A DNA stretch of 20,460 bases from Stentor coeruleus (taxonomy: Eukaryota; Ciliophora; Heterotrichea; Heterotrichida; Stentoridae). Shown piece by piece: positions 8,765-16,787 of this stretch. How positions within the stretch are numbered: position 1 is the stretch's first letter; each line of letters opens with the position of its first letter. The position numbers and the translations under genes are program-made. The DNA lies in NCBI GenBank assembly GCA_001970955.1, contig MPUH01001239.1:1-20460 (forward strand). Reading direction: 5' to 3'. The notes below the pieces were generated by a model. That model was not told the DNA's origin and ran no database searches. It saw only the letters and a program-made list of their open reading frames with translations.

Positions 8765-9841
8765 ATGCAAAAACCTATTTTTCCCTCATTCAGAATGCCG
8801 GCCTATGAGCTTCCTATAACTTCTTCATGTACATTCCCAATCAAGCTCTCAAATATTCCAACTCGGCCCAATCAAAATCTATCATCCCTTCCTAAAACCA
8901 ACACAGTCTCTGTAAAAAATTCTCTGAACATTTTAAAAGACCGGCCAACTAGCTCAAGTGCAGGTTGCCAAGCTGATTTTCAAGAAGAACTCATAAAACA
9001 AATAGAAAAAGAAATGCTTACTGAGCCGATGATGCAGTTTCTTGAAGTTAAAGACGTTGAAATGGATGAAAGACCTTCACAAACCCCTAATGGTTTATAT
9101 AAATTCCCAAATGCCCATCAAAATTTTTTGCAAGTTCAAGAAATTTCATTGACTACACCTTTCCCTATACAAAATCCAAAGAAAAATTATATAGAAAGTG
9201 ATAAAAAGCCTTTGACGCCAAGTGAAAAGTCGAATGCAAGTAGAAAAGGAAAAGGGAAAAAAGTAATTGTTGAAAATAAGGAAAAGGAAAAATATGATGA
9301 ACAAGCTCGTGATCCAATTGCAGAGTTAAAAGAAACTCAAGATTTAAAAATGAAAGAGGCCCGAGAACGCCTAGAACGTCTTGAAGAAGATGCCCTGAAG
9401 CTGGAAAATGAGATGAAGATACAAAATGATCAACTAGACCGCCTCAATATGAAATTTACCGAAGAAAACCTCCAGGATCGTCGTGCTCTAGCCTCAAGAT
9501 ACATCGAAAAAATGACTAACTCCGAACCAACCGTCTTTGACGATGAAGAGGACCGCGTAGCAAAAATCCTCTCGACAAATCAACAGCTTTACAATCGTAT
9601 AGAAAAAGCTTTAGCCCCAAAATCAAAACCTTCCGAAGATTTAATCCAAGAATTCCCTGAAAAACAAGAAATCTTAGAAGCTTCAGAAGCCTTAGATGTA
9701 AAAAGATTACCAGGTCAATATACAAAAATAAACCCAATTATCAGTAAAAGAATAACAGAAGCTATGAATACAGCAGCAACAGCAATTCAATTATCTAAGC
9801 AGTTAAACCCTAAAGTTATAAAAAAGCCTATTAGATATTAG
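8765..9841 (+). CDS. Unrecognised coiled-coil protein (358 aa)
   Basis: I do not recognise the family. Residues 1-70 are Pro/Ser/Thr-rich and likely disordered. Residues 71-102 form an acidic helical patch with several Met residues. A basic run KGKGKK at 161-166 could be a nuclear signal or a nucleic-acid or microtubule-binding patch. Residues 184-248 are a strong coiled coil (heptad-like L/M spacing, K/E/R-rich). The last 100 residues are mostly helical and end in VIKKPIRY. A second Met at residue 11 is a possible alternative start. The stop is TAG and there are no introns. The gene ends 91 bp from the convergent OST4-like gene. A structural or cytoskeletal role is an inference from composition only. 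Confidence 0.8.
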   Translation: MQKPIFPSFRMPAYELPITSSCTFPIKLSNIPTRPNQNLSSLPKTNTVSVKNSLNILKDRPTSSSAGCQADFQEELIKQIEKEMLTEPMMQFLEVKDVEMDERPSQTPNGLYKFPNAHQNFLQVQEISLTTPFPIQNPKKNYIESDKKPLTPSEKSNASRKGKGKKVIVENKEKEKYDEQARDPIAELKETQDLKMKEARERLERLEEDALKLENEMKIQNDQLDRLNMKFTEENLQDRRALASRYIEKMTNSEPTVFDDEEDRVAKILSTNQQLYNRIEKALAPKSKPSEDLIQEFPEKQEILEASEALDVKRLPGQYTKINPIISKRITEAMNTAATAIQLSKQLNPKVIKKPIRY

Positions 9842-9932
9842 TATTAGTTATAAATTATCGCTTGACTATTGTTCAGGCTTTGTTATATTAGATATAATGG
9901 AGAATGATTATGAAATAAGTGACTATTAATTA

Positions 9933-10043
9933 TTAGGCTGATTCTTGCTTCTTGTCTTCAATGCCCAGGAAATGATAGCCGATAATCATCACGACGATAG
10001 AAGTGCCTAGGTAGTTTAGGAACTGAAAGAGCTCGTACTCCAT
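9933..10043 (-). CDS. OST4: OST4-like oligosaccharyltransferase subunit (36 aa)
   Basis: On the minus strand ATG at 10043 opens a 36-codon frame ending TAA at 9935-9933. The product has a short acidic N terminus (MEYELFQF), one transmembrane helix (about residues 8-27, LNYLGTSIVVMIIGYHFLGI), and a hydrophilic tail EDKKQESA. This is the plan of OST4 proteins, which are 30-40 residues long: a lumenal N terminus, one helix with an LG.S pattern and YH near its cytosolic end, and a KKQE tail. The N-terminal F..(N)xLG.S, the YH and the KKQE all agree with animal OST4 as I remember it. OST4 stabilises the STT3-containing oligosaccharyltransferase in the ER membrane, which attaches glycans to Asn. 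The codons are mostly C- or G-ending (CTC, TTC, GGC, ATC, GTC) in an AT-rich setting, supporting a real and perhaps highly expressed gene. Confidence 0.82.
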   Translation of the reverse strand: MEYELFQFLNYLGTSIVVMIIGYHFLGIEDKKQESA

Positions 10044-11062
10044 TTTATTATTATTTTACAATAGGAATGCTTTTTTAGAGACTTGGATGTAGGAAGGAAT
10101 TTTTTGAGAGTTTTCTTGATGTTTTAGGTTAAAGGAAGAGATTTATTTAGAAAAGGGCTGCTATGTGCATTTTATTATGGAAGACCGGGATGATGCTTAG
10201 GATGTATTTCTTTGCCTATTTTGTTGAGTTTGAAATATTTGTTTGCAATGCTTATCGGCACTCATTTGCTAAATTTTTGTTACTTTTTTTGTGTATAGAG
10301 ATTCTGATACCTTTTGACTTTAGAATTAAAATTAACGCTGTCCTTGATTGTGATTGATTTACAGTGCTAACAAGCATTTCAGATTTCACATCTTTGGATA
10401 AATCTTGTATACAAAAAATGACATATATTTGCTAATAATAGCTGAAAATTCCAAGCTATGTGCTCGCAAGTGTAAATTCATTACACTTGATATTTTCAAT
10501 TTATATCTACAAATATTTTATTTGGCTCTAAAGGTAAAAGAAACCACTTTTTTGCCTGTATTTGTTTTGCATTGGGTACAACTACTTCATTAGACTTATA
10601 ATTGGTTTTTTTCTTTTGAATAAAATCTAAAAAGTTTCATATATAATTATACAAATATTATGGAAAAGGAGATTTACAAGAATTATGATTTATTTTTGGA
10701 AAAGTAAAAGAATTTGCAGAGGTGGATGAAAAGTAAGGATTAAATACTTGAGGTTTTGGCTTTATTTTAAAAAATTAGGAAGATGGATAGTTTTACTAAA
10801 ATTTTAAGATATGTCTGTCTTAGAATTTTTTATAGAATTTCAAGAGTTAAGAATGGGAAATCTATATGTAAAAATAATGGTAATAAACATTTGCATTTTT
10901 ACACATAAGGTATATTTTATCTATTAAACTAAGTTTTAGCATCTCCCAAAACGATTATTATCAAAAAAAACCCAATCTAATCATATAAACTTCTTAATTA
11001 TGTCACTTATCTTCCTTTAAATTAGAACATTTTATAACCCCTCTTCCAAATCCATAATAAAA
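10044..11062. other. Long intergenic region between OST4-like gene and RAD23
   Basis: This is 1019 bp between divergent starts. The part next to OST4 (10044-10150) is its 5' flank and contains the 21-bp element at 10094-10114. About 10150-10600 is somewhat less AT-rich and has open frames on both strands: two Phe/Leu-rich plus-strand frames (10163-10357; 10405-10593, which lacks an ATG start) and, antisense to them, a roughly 59-codon minus-strand frame with an internal ATG. None shows a domain, a homologue I know, or a supporting intron, so none is called. About 10600-10920 is G-biased and 10930-11062 is C-biased on the plus strand, the latter being the probable RAD23 promoter side. Confidence 0.45.
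10094..10114 (-). promoter_or_regulatory. 21-bp element upstream of OST4, also present at 53-73
   Basis: Bases 10094-10114 match 53-73 exactly over 21 bp. On the minus strand the core is ACTCTC, then six A, then TTCC. It begins 50 nt upstream of the OST4-like ATG (10043). The other copy begins 16 nt upstream of the possible minus-strand start at 36. Same orientation relative to both starts suggests a promoter element, but one pair is not proof, and the A/T run lowers its information content. Confidence 0.35.
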
Positions 11063-11836
11063 ATGCAGCTGATAATAAAAGGCCTCAAAGGTGAACAGGA
11101 GTCCATAGAAGTCCCTGAAGAAGCTTCCATCCTAGACGTAAAAGCTATTATAATGTCTCAGTTAGGCCATAATGTTACATGCCAAAAACTCCTTTACAAA
11201 GGGAAAATTCTTGAGGACAATAAATTTCTAACAGAATATGGGATTCAACATGGGAACACAATAGTTATTATGGTCACAAAAACTCAAGAACCTTCACTAT
11301 ATGAAAAAAATTTACAAGAACTTATGAATTTAGGTGTACCAAAGCAAGATGCTGAAACATTACTAAAAATGACTGAAAATGACTTGGAAAAAGCTAAGAA
11401 AATCATAATGCAAAGTGTTCAAGGAGATGATGAAGAAGATGATGAAGAGGATGATGAAGATAATGAAAATTTACTTGCTGGAGAGTCGGGCACTTTTGGG
11501 TTTTTACTAAATTCTGAAGAGTTTTTGAAGATTAGGGATATTTTGAGAAGAAATCCGAATGAGTTCCAGCCGATGATGGGACAAATGGCTGTGAGTAATC
11601 CTGAATTGTATGAGCTTATAAGAAATCACACTGAAGAGTTTCTTAATTTAGTTGGGCTAAGGATGGCTCCTAGAGAAAATATTGAAATAACTCAGCAGGA
11701 AGAAGCTGATATTAGGGAATTGTGCCAGTTAGGATTTAGTGAAGAAGATGCTATAGAGGCTTATATTGCTTGTGATAAGAACAAAGAACTCGCCGCTAGT
11801 TATTTGTTTGAAAACTACCAGCAACAATTTAACTAG
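11063..11836 (+). CDS. RAD23: RAD23 ubiquitin receptor / DNA-repair adaptor
   Basis: The 257-residue product shows the four RAD23 modules in order. A ubiquitin-like domain is at 1-73 and ends VIMVTK, as in human HR23. UBA1 is at about 81-117, a run of acidic residues at 121-135, the XPC/Rad4-binding domain at about 147-200 (FLLNSEEFLKIRDILRRNP, then NPELYELI, then EEFLNLV), and UBA2 at about 210-252 (LGFSEEDAIEAYIACDKN). RAD23 shuttles ubiquitylated proteins to the proteasome through its UBL and UBA domains, and stabilises XPC/Rad4 in nucleotide-excision repair. It is about 100 residues shorter than yeast or human RAD23 because the long low-complexity linkers are almost absent: UBL to UBA1 is only about 8 residues and the UBA1-XPCB linker is mainly the acidic run. 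ATG 11063 begins the UBL directly, MQLIIKGLKG. The stop is TAG. Confidence 0.95.
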   Translation: MQLIIKGLKGEQESIEVPEEASILDVKAIIMSQLGHNVTCQKLLYKGKILEDNKFLTEYGIQHGNTIVIMVTKTQEPSLYEKNLQELMNLGVPKQDAETLLKMTENDLEKAKKIIMQSVQGDDEEDDEEDDEDNENLLAGESGTFGFLLNSEEFLKIRDILRRNPNEFQPMMGQMAVSNPELYELIRNHTEEFLNLVGLRMAPRENIEITQQEEADIRELCQLGFSEEDAIEAYIACDKNKELAASYLFENYQQQFN

Positions 11837-12468
11837 ATTAATTTTTCTTAGATTGTCTTAGTTTAATTGTTTTACATCATTTTTAAGATAGCATAAATAA
11901 TATTGTATACTGTTTTATTAAACAAGTATAAATTTTATGAATTCACACAACTTAGTAATAATAATTGAATTTTTCAAGTTTTTTGGGTTTGATCTTAAAA
12001 TTATATCAATTCAAGGTAAAGAATATTGCTAATTTTAATGAATAATTTGGGTTAAATAACAAATATGTGAAAACAATTCGAGAGTGGGAGGTAGTTGTTG
12101 TAGAAGTGAGAGAAAATCATATAGAGTTAATCAAAATATTAAATTATGGAAAATGTTGTTAGTTTAGTAATTAGCTATTATCTGATTCCACATCAATCCA
12201 ACTATTAAATTTCAATATCAAAGCATTTTATCCTCCAAACACCTAATCTTCTAACTTCACATCCAAATCATCTGAAACTAAAAACTCAAAAGCCCGGATG
12301 ATAAAAATTCTTTTTCACCTAAATTCTATAAAAACCCCTCAATTCTTCTTCTCTTCAAATAAATCTAATGTCCTCTATTAGGCAAACTCCTAATCCCATC
12401 AAAAGAATATGTCAACCTAACTCGCCAACTCCTCATCTTTTTGTCTAAAGCATTTTAAATATAATAAT
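11837..12468. promoter_or_regulatory. RAD23 3' flank and kinesin 5' flank, with a short upstream ORF
   Basis: In this 632-bp region, 11837 to about 12180 is the G-biased 3' flank of RAD23, and about 12181-12468 is C-rich (12181-12360: 48 C, 7 G by hand count), the expected kinesin promoter side. A 26-codon upstream ORF, ATG 12368 to TAA 12446-12448, begins MSSIRQTPNP and ends 20 nt before the kinesin start. It is polar, with a basic first half. It is not in the kinesin frame, and no 15- or 16-nt GT...AG intron joins them. It may be a translated leader peptide or chance. No other gene seen. Confidence 0.4.
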
Positions 12469-14886
12469 ATGAACATTGGCTATGATAGTAGGAATTCCTC
12501 AAGCACACCTGCATCCTTATCCTCCAGCACCTACCAATTTTCAACCGTAACTCCCTCCAACGACAATCGCGAGAATTTCAAAGTTGTGATCCGAGTGCGG
12601 CCTCCACTTTCAAGAGAAATCGATCCAATGTACGGTTTTTCATCAATAGTTTCAGTAAGTCCTGATCATAAACAAATATCAATACAAGAGTACTTAGGTG
12701 CTGCTTCAAATGATATGGAACGTGAACAAGACATTCAAGAAAACCCAGGTTTAGTCACTTATCATCATTTTACCTTTGATTGTGTTTATGATCCAGACTC
12801 AACTCAAGTACAAGTTTATGAAAACACAGCACGAGCCGCAGTGCTTTCTGTACTTGAAGGTTATAATGCAACATTATTAGCTTATGGGCAAACAGGAACC
12901 GGTAAAACTTATACAATGGAAGGGTTTAAATATAATTCAACTGATCCTCAAAGGGGTATAGTCCCAAGGGCTAGTGAGGAGATATTTAAGTTTATTGAAA
13001 GTTCTCAAAGTGCTAATGCCACTTTTATGGTAAGAGCATCGTATTTACAGATTTATAATGAGTTTATATCTGATTTACTTAAACCAGAAAGAGGCATACT
13101 TCAGATTAGAGAGGAAAAAAGAAGAGGGGTTTTTGTTGAAGGGCTTAGTGAATGGGCTGTTAGATCACCTGCTGATATATGCTCGTTGATGCAAAAAGGT
13201 GAGGCAACAAGGGCAACAGCGTCTACTAAGATGAATGATGTAAGTTCAAGAAGTCATGCAGTTTTTATAATCATTGTAGAACATATGGTTGTTGGGGAAG
13301 GGGATTTTCCTGAAGGTCAAGAGATTACTGTGGGGAAATTGAATTTAGTTGATTTAGCAGGTTCTGAGAGGGTTCGTGTGACTGGAGCTACAGGCAAACG
13401 TTTGGAAGAGTCTAAAAAAATAAATCAAAGTCTGTCAGCATTAGGAAATGTTATTGCCGCATTGACTGATACAAAGCCAAGAACGCATATTCCTTATAGA
13501 GACTCTAAACTTACAAGGTTATTAGAGGATTCATTAGGTGGCAATTGCAAGACTACTATGATGGCTATGATTTCGCCTTCAGAAGAAGCTTTTGGTGAGA
13601 GTTTGTCCTCGTTGAAATTCGCTAACAGAGCCAAAAATATCAGAAATATCCCCAAAATCAATGCGGACATTGACCAAAAAACTCTTTTACGCAAGTATGA
13701 AATTGAACTTAAGAAGCTCCGTCAGGAGCTTGATCTCAAAAACAAAACTGTTTGTGATATGCAAAGAATGATGGAAGAAGAACGCAGACGGGCTGATAGA
13801 GAAAGTGAAGGCCCAGATGTAAGGTCACAAGAATACATAAGTGAAAAAGAAGAAAAGCGGAAATTAGAAGAAAAAATTCGTCTAATGAACTCACAATTAC
13901 TTATTGGAGGTAAGAAACTTGAAGAAACCCCACAGTTTATAACAGCTTTAGAAGAAAAACAAAAAGCTATAAGAAAAGAGTATGAAAGCAAACTACAAGA
14001 AATTGAGAAAGAAAGGACACAAATTGAAGAAGATAAAGCGCAGATTGATAGATATAAACAATTGCTATTAAGACAAAGGGATATTATGATTGCCCTAACA
14101 GCAAGGCTAAATGAACGTGATGAGACAATCATCCAATTACAAGAAGAACTTGATGCTTATGATAGGATTCATAGAGAAACTGAAGAAAATTTAGAATACA
14201 AGTCTAATAGATGCTCTCAGTTAGAAAACATATTGCGTATGCACAAAATTCAAATCCCAGCAGATGAAACTCCAGAGCTCCATTATTATAAAGAGCCAAA
14301 ACGTTATCCTCCATATTCAACTGACACTGTCACTTTAGATAATGAAAGTTTTGTCCCATTACAAATGCTCACGGCTGAAGAAAAAATAAATGAGCTTACG
14401 CATATTATAGAAAATCAAAAATCAGAACTTGAAAGGATGATTTCATCTATGAACTCATATAAACAGCCAGTTCATAACGATGGTAAAGTTAAAGATTTGC
14501 AAAACACTGTAACTTTACTTCAAAGTACTAATGAAAAAATCATCCATGAAAGACAAGCTGTAGCTTCAGCTTTGGAAAACGGCGTGCTTGGGTATTTAGA
14601 AGCAATTTATGATGGGATTCAAGAAAACTCATATTCATTACCACAATTGTTAGAAGAGTTAGAACAGGTAATGCAGGGGATAAGTCAGAGTTTGAGTATT
14701 TTGAATAGAAATGAAAGTGTGAGGGCGCCACAGCTGAAAATTCCTAAGCCCCCAGCTGCTCCAGTATATGTCCCTGCGCCAATAACCAATGCTCCAGTGA
14801 GTAAACAGCAATCAAGGCGTCCTTTGACAGTAGATGAGATGCTAAAACTTAAAAGACAAGAAAACAAAGTGCGACAAGAAAACTAA
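12469..14886 (+). CDS. N-terminal motor kinesin (805 aa)
   Basis: The motor domain occupies about residues 37-398: KVVIRVRPP at 38-46, P-loop GQTGTGKT at 140-147, switch I NDVSSRSH at 256-263, switch II DLAGSE at 295-300, the INQSLSALGNVIAAL helix at 318-332, and YRDSKLTRLLEDSLGG at 343-358. All ATP- and microtubule-contact motifs are intact, so it should be an active ATP-driven motor, probably plus-end directed because the motor is N-terminal. Residues 403-595 and 636-740 are coiled coil, and 757-772 is Pro-rich and basic (PKPPAAPVYVPAP). The tail has no recognised cargo domain. I cannot assign a family: loop 1 is longer than usual (SNDMEREQDIQENPG, about 80-94). The first 36 residues are Ser/Thr-rich. 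ATG 12469 is preceded by an in-frame run with no other ATG. The J-protein gene follows after 56 bp. Stop TAA. Confidence 0.93.
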   Translation: MNIGYDSRNSSSTPASLSSSTYQFSTVTPSNDNRENFKVVIRVRPPLSREIDPMYGFSSIVSVSPDHKQISIQEYLGAASNDMEREQDIQENPGLVTYHHFTFDCVYDPDSTQVQVYENTARAAVLSVLEGYNATLLAYGQTGTGKTYTMEGFKYNSTDPQRGIVPRASEEIFKFIESSQSANATFMVRASYLQIYNEFISDLLKPERGILQIREEKRRGVFVEGLSEWAVRSPADICSLMQKGEATRATASTKMNDVSSRSHAVFIIIVEHMVVGEGDFPEGQEITVGKLNLVDLAGSERVRVTGATGKRLEESKKINQSLSALGNVIAALTDTKPRTHIPYRDSKLTRLLEDSLGGNCKTTMMAMISPSEEAFGESLSSLKFANRAKNIRNIPKINADIDQKTLLRKYEIELKKLRQELDLKNKTVCDMQRMMEEERRRADRESEGPDVRSQEYISEKEEKRKLEEKIRLMNSQLLIGGKKLEETPQFITALEEKQKAIRKEYESKLQEIEKERTQIEEDKAQIDRYKQLLLRQRDIMIALTARLNERDETIIQLQEELDAYDRIHRETEENLEYKSNRCSQLENILRMHKIQIPADETPELHYYKEPKRYPPYSTDTVTLDNESFVPLQMLTAEEKINELTHIIENQKSELERMISSMNSYKQPVHNDGKVKDLQNTVTLLQSTNEKIIHERQAVASALENGVLGYLEAIYDGIQENSYSLPQLLEELEQVMQGISQSLSILNRNESVRAPQLKIPKPPAAPVYVPAPITNAPVSKQQSRRPLTVDEMLKLKRQENKVRQEN

Positions 14887-14942
14887 TATAGTAATTAGAA
14901 GGATAAAATAAAATTACTCATACCCTATGCGATAAGTTATAA

Positions 14943-15905
14943 ATGGCAAAAAACTATTACCAAATCCTCGACCTAACTCGTAACTGTAGCGATATCGACA
15001 TAATAAAAGCTTATAAAAAGCTCTCACTCAGATACCACCCTAACCGTTCGAAAGATGACAAAATTGCTGCTAACTTCATGTTTAACCAAATATCCGAAGC
15101 TTATGATGTCTTAAGCGACTATAAAAAACGCAGCTGTTACGATCAACTTGGAGAATTCGGCCTAAAACAAGGTGGGCCAGATGGTAAAGGTGGATATAAA
15201 TACCTAAACAATGCTGAAGAAATCTTTCAAAATTTTTTCAAATCCAATCAAATCCTAGACACCATGTTTGGCATGGAAGATATCGAAGGAAGTCTTTTTG
15301 GTTCATCAATGCGTGGTATGGATTCTAAACCTCATCCAACTCCTGAGCCATTAAAAGTTATCTTAGAATGCACATTAGAAGATTTATATCGTGGGACGAT
15401 TAAAAATGTGGAATTTGATAGAATAGTTTTAAACTCAGATAGAGCTACAACAAAGACTGAAAAGGTTAAGAAAAGAGTAGAGATACACCCTGGGATGATA
15501 AATGGGAAAGAAATCATCTTTCAAGGAGAAGGGAATATGTCTTTATTGTATCCTTCAAGTGATTTAATATTTGAAATTAAACAGTTGAATCATGATAAAT
15601 TTATCCGTGATGGGAATGATTTGAAGTATAGGTATAAAATTAAGTTACTTGATGCTTTAATTGCGTATCCTATACAGATTGAGACTTTGGATAAGAGGGT
15701 TATTACTTTAAGTTTTGAAGAAATTGTCACCCCTGAGACTGTGAAAGCTATTGATGGAGAAGGTATGCCGATTTTTAAAGAGAGATTGACTGCTGAGGAT
15801 TATATGAATAAGGAAAAAGGATGCTTGGTGATTGAGTTTGATGTAGAGTTCCCGAAACATATATCAGATGAGAAGAAAAGAAAAGCTATAGAATTATTAA
15901 GCTAA
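14943..15905 (+). CDS. DNAJB13/RSP16-like J-domain protein with HPN in place of HPD
   Basis: This 320-residue type II (DNAJB) protein has a J domain at 1-72, a short Gly-poor linker instead of a full G/F region (about 73-130), and two C-terminal beta-sandwich domains (about 132-305), ending with a short helix. The C-terminal part has the VEFDRIVLNSDR, IHPGMINGKEIIFQGEGN and DGEGMP signatures of the Sis1/DNAJB family. There is no zinc-binding CxxCxGxG domain. Residues 32-34 are HPN (codon AAC), not HPD. The Asp is essential for stimulating Hsp70 ATPase, so this J domain is probably inactive as a co-chaperone. DNAJB13, the vertebrate equivalent of Chlamydomonas radial-spoke protein RSP16, also lacks HPD (HPL in human, from memory) and is similar around DYYSVL..TRN, so a radial-spoke or axonemal role is my best inference. 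Stop TAA. Confidence 0.88.
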   Translation: MAKNYYQILDLTRNCSDIDIIKAYKKLSLRYHPNRSKDDKIAANFMFNQISEAYDVLSDYKKRSCYDQLGEFGLKQGGPDGKGGYKYLNNAEEIFQNFFKSNQILDTMFGMEDIEGSLFGSSMRGMDSKPHPTPEPLKVILECTLEDLYRGTIKNVEFDRIVLNSDRATTKTEKVKKRVEIHPGMINGKEIIFQGEGNMSLLYPSSDLIFEIKQLNHDKFIRDGNDLKYRYKIKLLDALIAYPIQIETLDKRVITLSFEEIVTPETVKAIDGEGMPIFKERLTAEDYMNKEKGCLVIEFDVEFPKHISDEKKRKAIELLS

Positions 15906-16537
15906 TATTGAGTTTAAGATAGAGATTTTATTGGATAAGGGTTTGAAAATGTGGATTTTGGTAGATGGAGGAATGAGAATTGGAGAAAGTTTGTGATTTT
16001 AGTAAAATGTGATTATGAGGAAGGGTGTGCGAGGTAGTGGGTAGTTGGAAATTGTAAATTGTGGTTAAGTTTAGATTAAAAATTAGGATGATTGCTTTTA
16101 GATGCTAGTTATTTATTGCGACTTTTTTATGAATTTGTAGTTCTGTTTATATTTAATCCTCCCTAATTAATATACAGTAAATTAATGAGTTTTTTCAAGT
16201 AGTAAATTATATTATAATATCTTTGATGAGAATTATAAATTCATAATTGAGTAAAGATTTTTATTTGTTTAGTATTTAAAACATAAATTCTTATTTTAAA
16301 TAGCAACTACAACAAATAAACATAAAGTAAGCAATTAGAAAAAACTATCGTAGTACTTGCAATTTTAAATAAATTTTCTATAACGATACCTAATATATTT
16401 TAAACTTAAATTGTATATTTAGTCGGAAAAAGCTCTCAGTTCAGCTTCCAATTAGAATTCTCTATATGAAGAAGACTACTCCAAGCCTTTCAAATCTCAA
16501 ATTCAGAAAATATCAAGAATCCAACACAANTCTCTAT
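15906..16537. other. G-skewed 3' flank, AT-rich spacer and an assembly gap
   Basis: The first 180 bases are extremely G-skewed on the plus strand (15901-16080: 57 G, 2 C by hand count). From about 16110 the skew disappears. A single-N gap at 16530 is flanked by 71-bp copies. The frame of the small ORF at 16538 stays open upstream to a TAA near 16405, without another ATG apart from the duplicated copy at 16466. Nothing else recognised. Confidence 0.5.
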
Positions 16538-16601
16538 ATGAAGAAGACTACTCCAAGCCTTTCAAATCTCAAATTCAGAAAATATCAAGAATCCAACACA
16601 A
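16459..16601. repeat. Exact 71-bp direct duplication around a single N (assembly gap)
   Basis: Bases 16459-16529 and 16531-16601 are identical over 71 bp, separated by N at 16530. As at 263 and 4454, this is best read as an unmerged overlap. The duplication makes a small ORF at this place look 24 residues longer and internally repeated; that repeat is an artefact. Confidence 0.9.
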
Positions 16602-16723
16602 AAATATCAAATTTTGTTATTCGGATAGAAGTATTAAAAAAGCAGGATATAAGATATAATGGTAGAAACCCGAACTTTATTGGGGAAAATCATAAATTTG
16701 CATCTATAGCTTCCGTACCCTAA
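16538..16723 (+). CDS. Small hypothetical ORF (61 aa), uncertain
   Basis: Taking only the second copy of the duplicated overlap, ATG 16538 gives a 61-residue basic product ending in TAA. It is rich in Lys, Asn, Ser and Ile (starts MKKTTPSLSNLKFRKYQESN, ends NHKFASIASVP), with no recognised domain or membrane segment. The segment starting GTATTAAAAA, 15 nt with GT...AG ends, lies in phase 0 inside the frame, so a spliced form five residues shorter is possible; its GTAT start is less like the clear intron in this window. The gene would converge on the USP gene with 64 bp between stops. The frame is open for about 20 more codons upstream without an ATG. Real gene and chance ORF are both possible. 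Confidence 0.3.
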   Translation: MKKTTPSLSNLKFRKYQESNTKISNFVIRIEVLKKQDIRYNGRNPNFIGENHKFASIASVP

Positions 16724-16787
16724 GGTAATTTAATTATCATAAACCATAAAAAATTCTTTATAATATTTAACACTTCCTTATTTATAC

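Noticed and set aside
10163-10593. Two Phe/Leu-rich plus-strand frames and an antisense ~59-codon frame
   Set aside because: No domain, no clear start for two of the three, no supporting intron, and the two strands compete. Composition is only mildly different from the flank. Kept as intergenic.
10662-10740. Short ORF (MEKEIYKNYDLF...) with a 16-nt GT...AG segment
   Set aside because: Splicing leads to a stop three codons later, so the product would be about 17 residues with no support.
13722-14132. 136-codon Ser-rich open frame on the minus strand
   Set aside because: It is antisense to the kinesin coiled coil; the Ser/Leu/Ile/Cys bias mirrors Glu/Lys/Arg codons of the sense strand.
16466-16723. 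85-codon ORF with an internal repeat of about 21 residues
   Set aside because: The repeat spans the N at 16530 and comes from the duplicated contig overlap. Only the second copy is kept (16538-16723).
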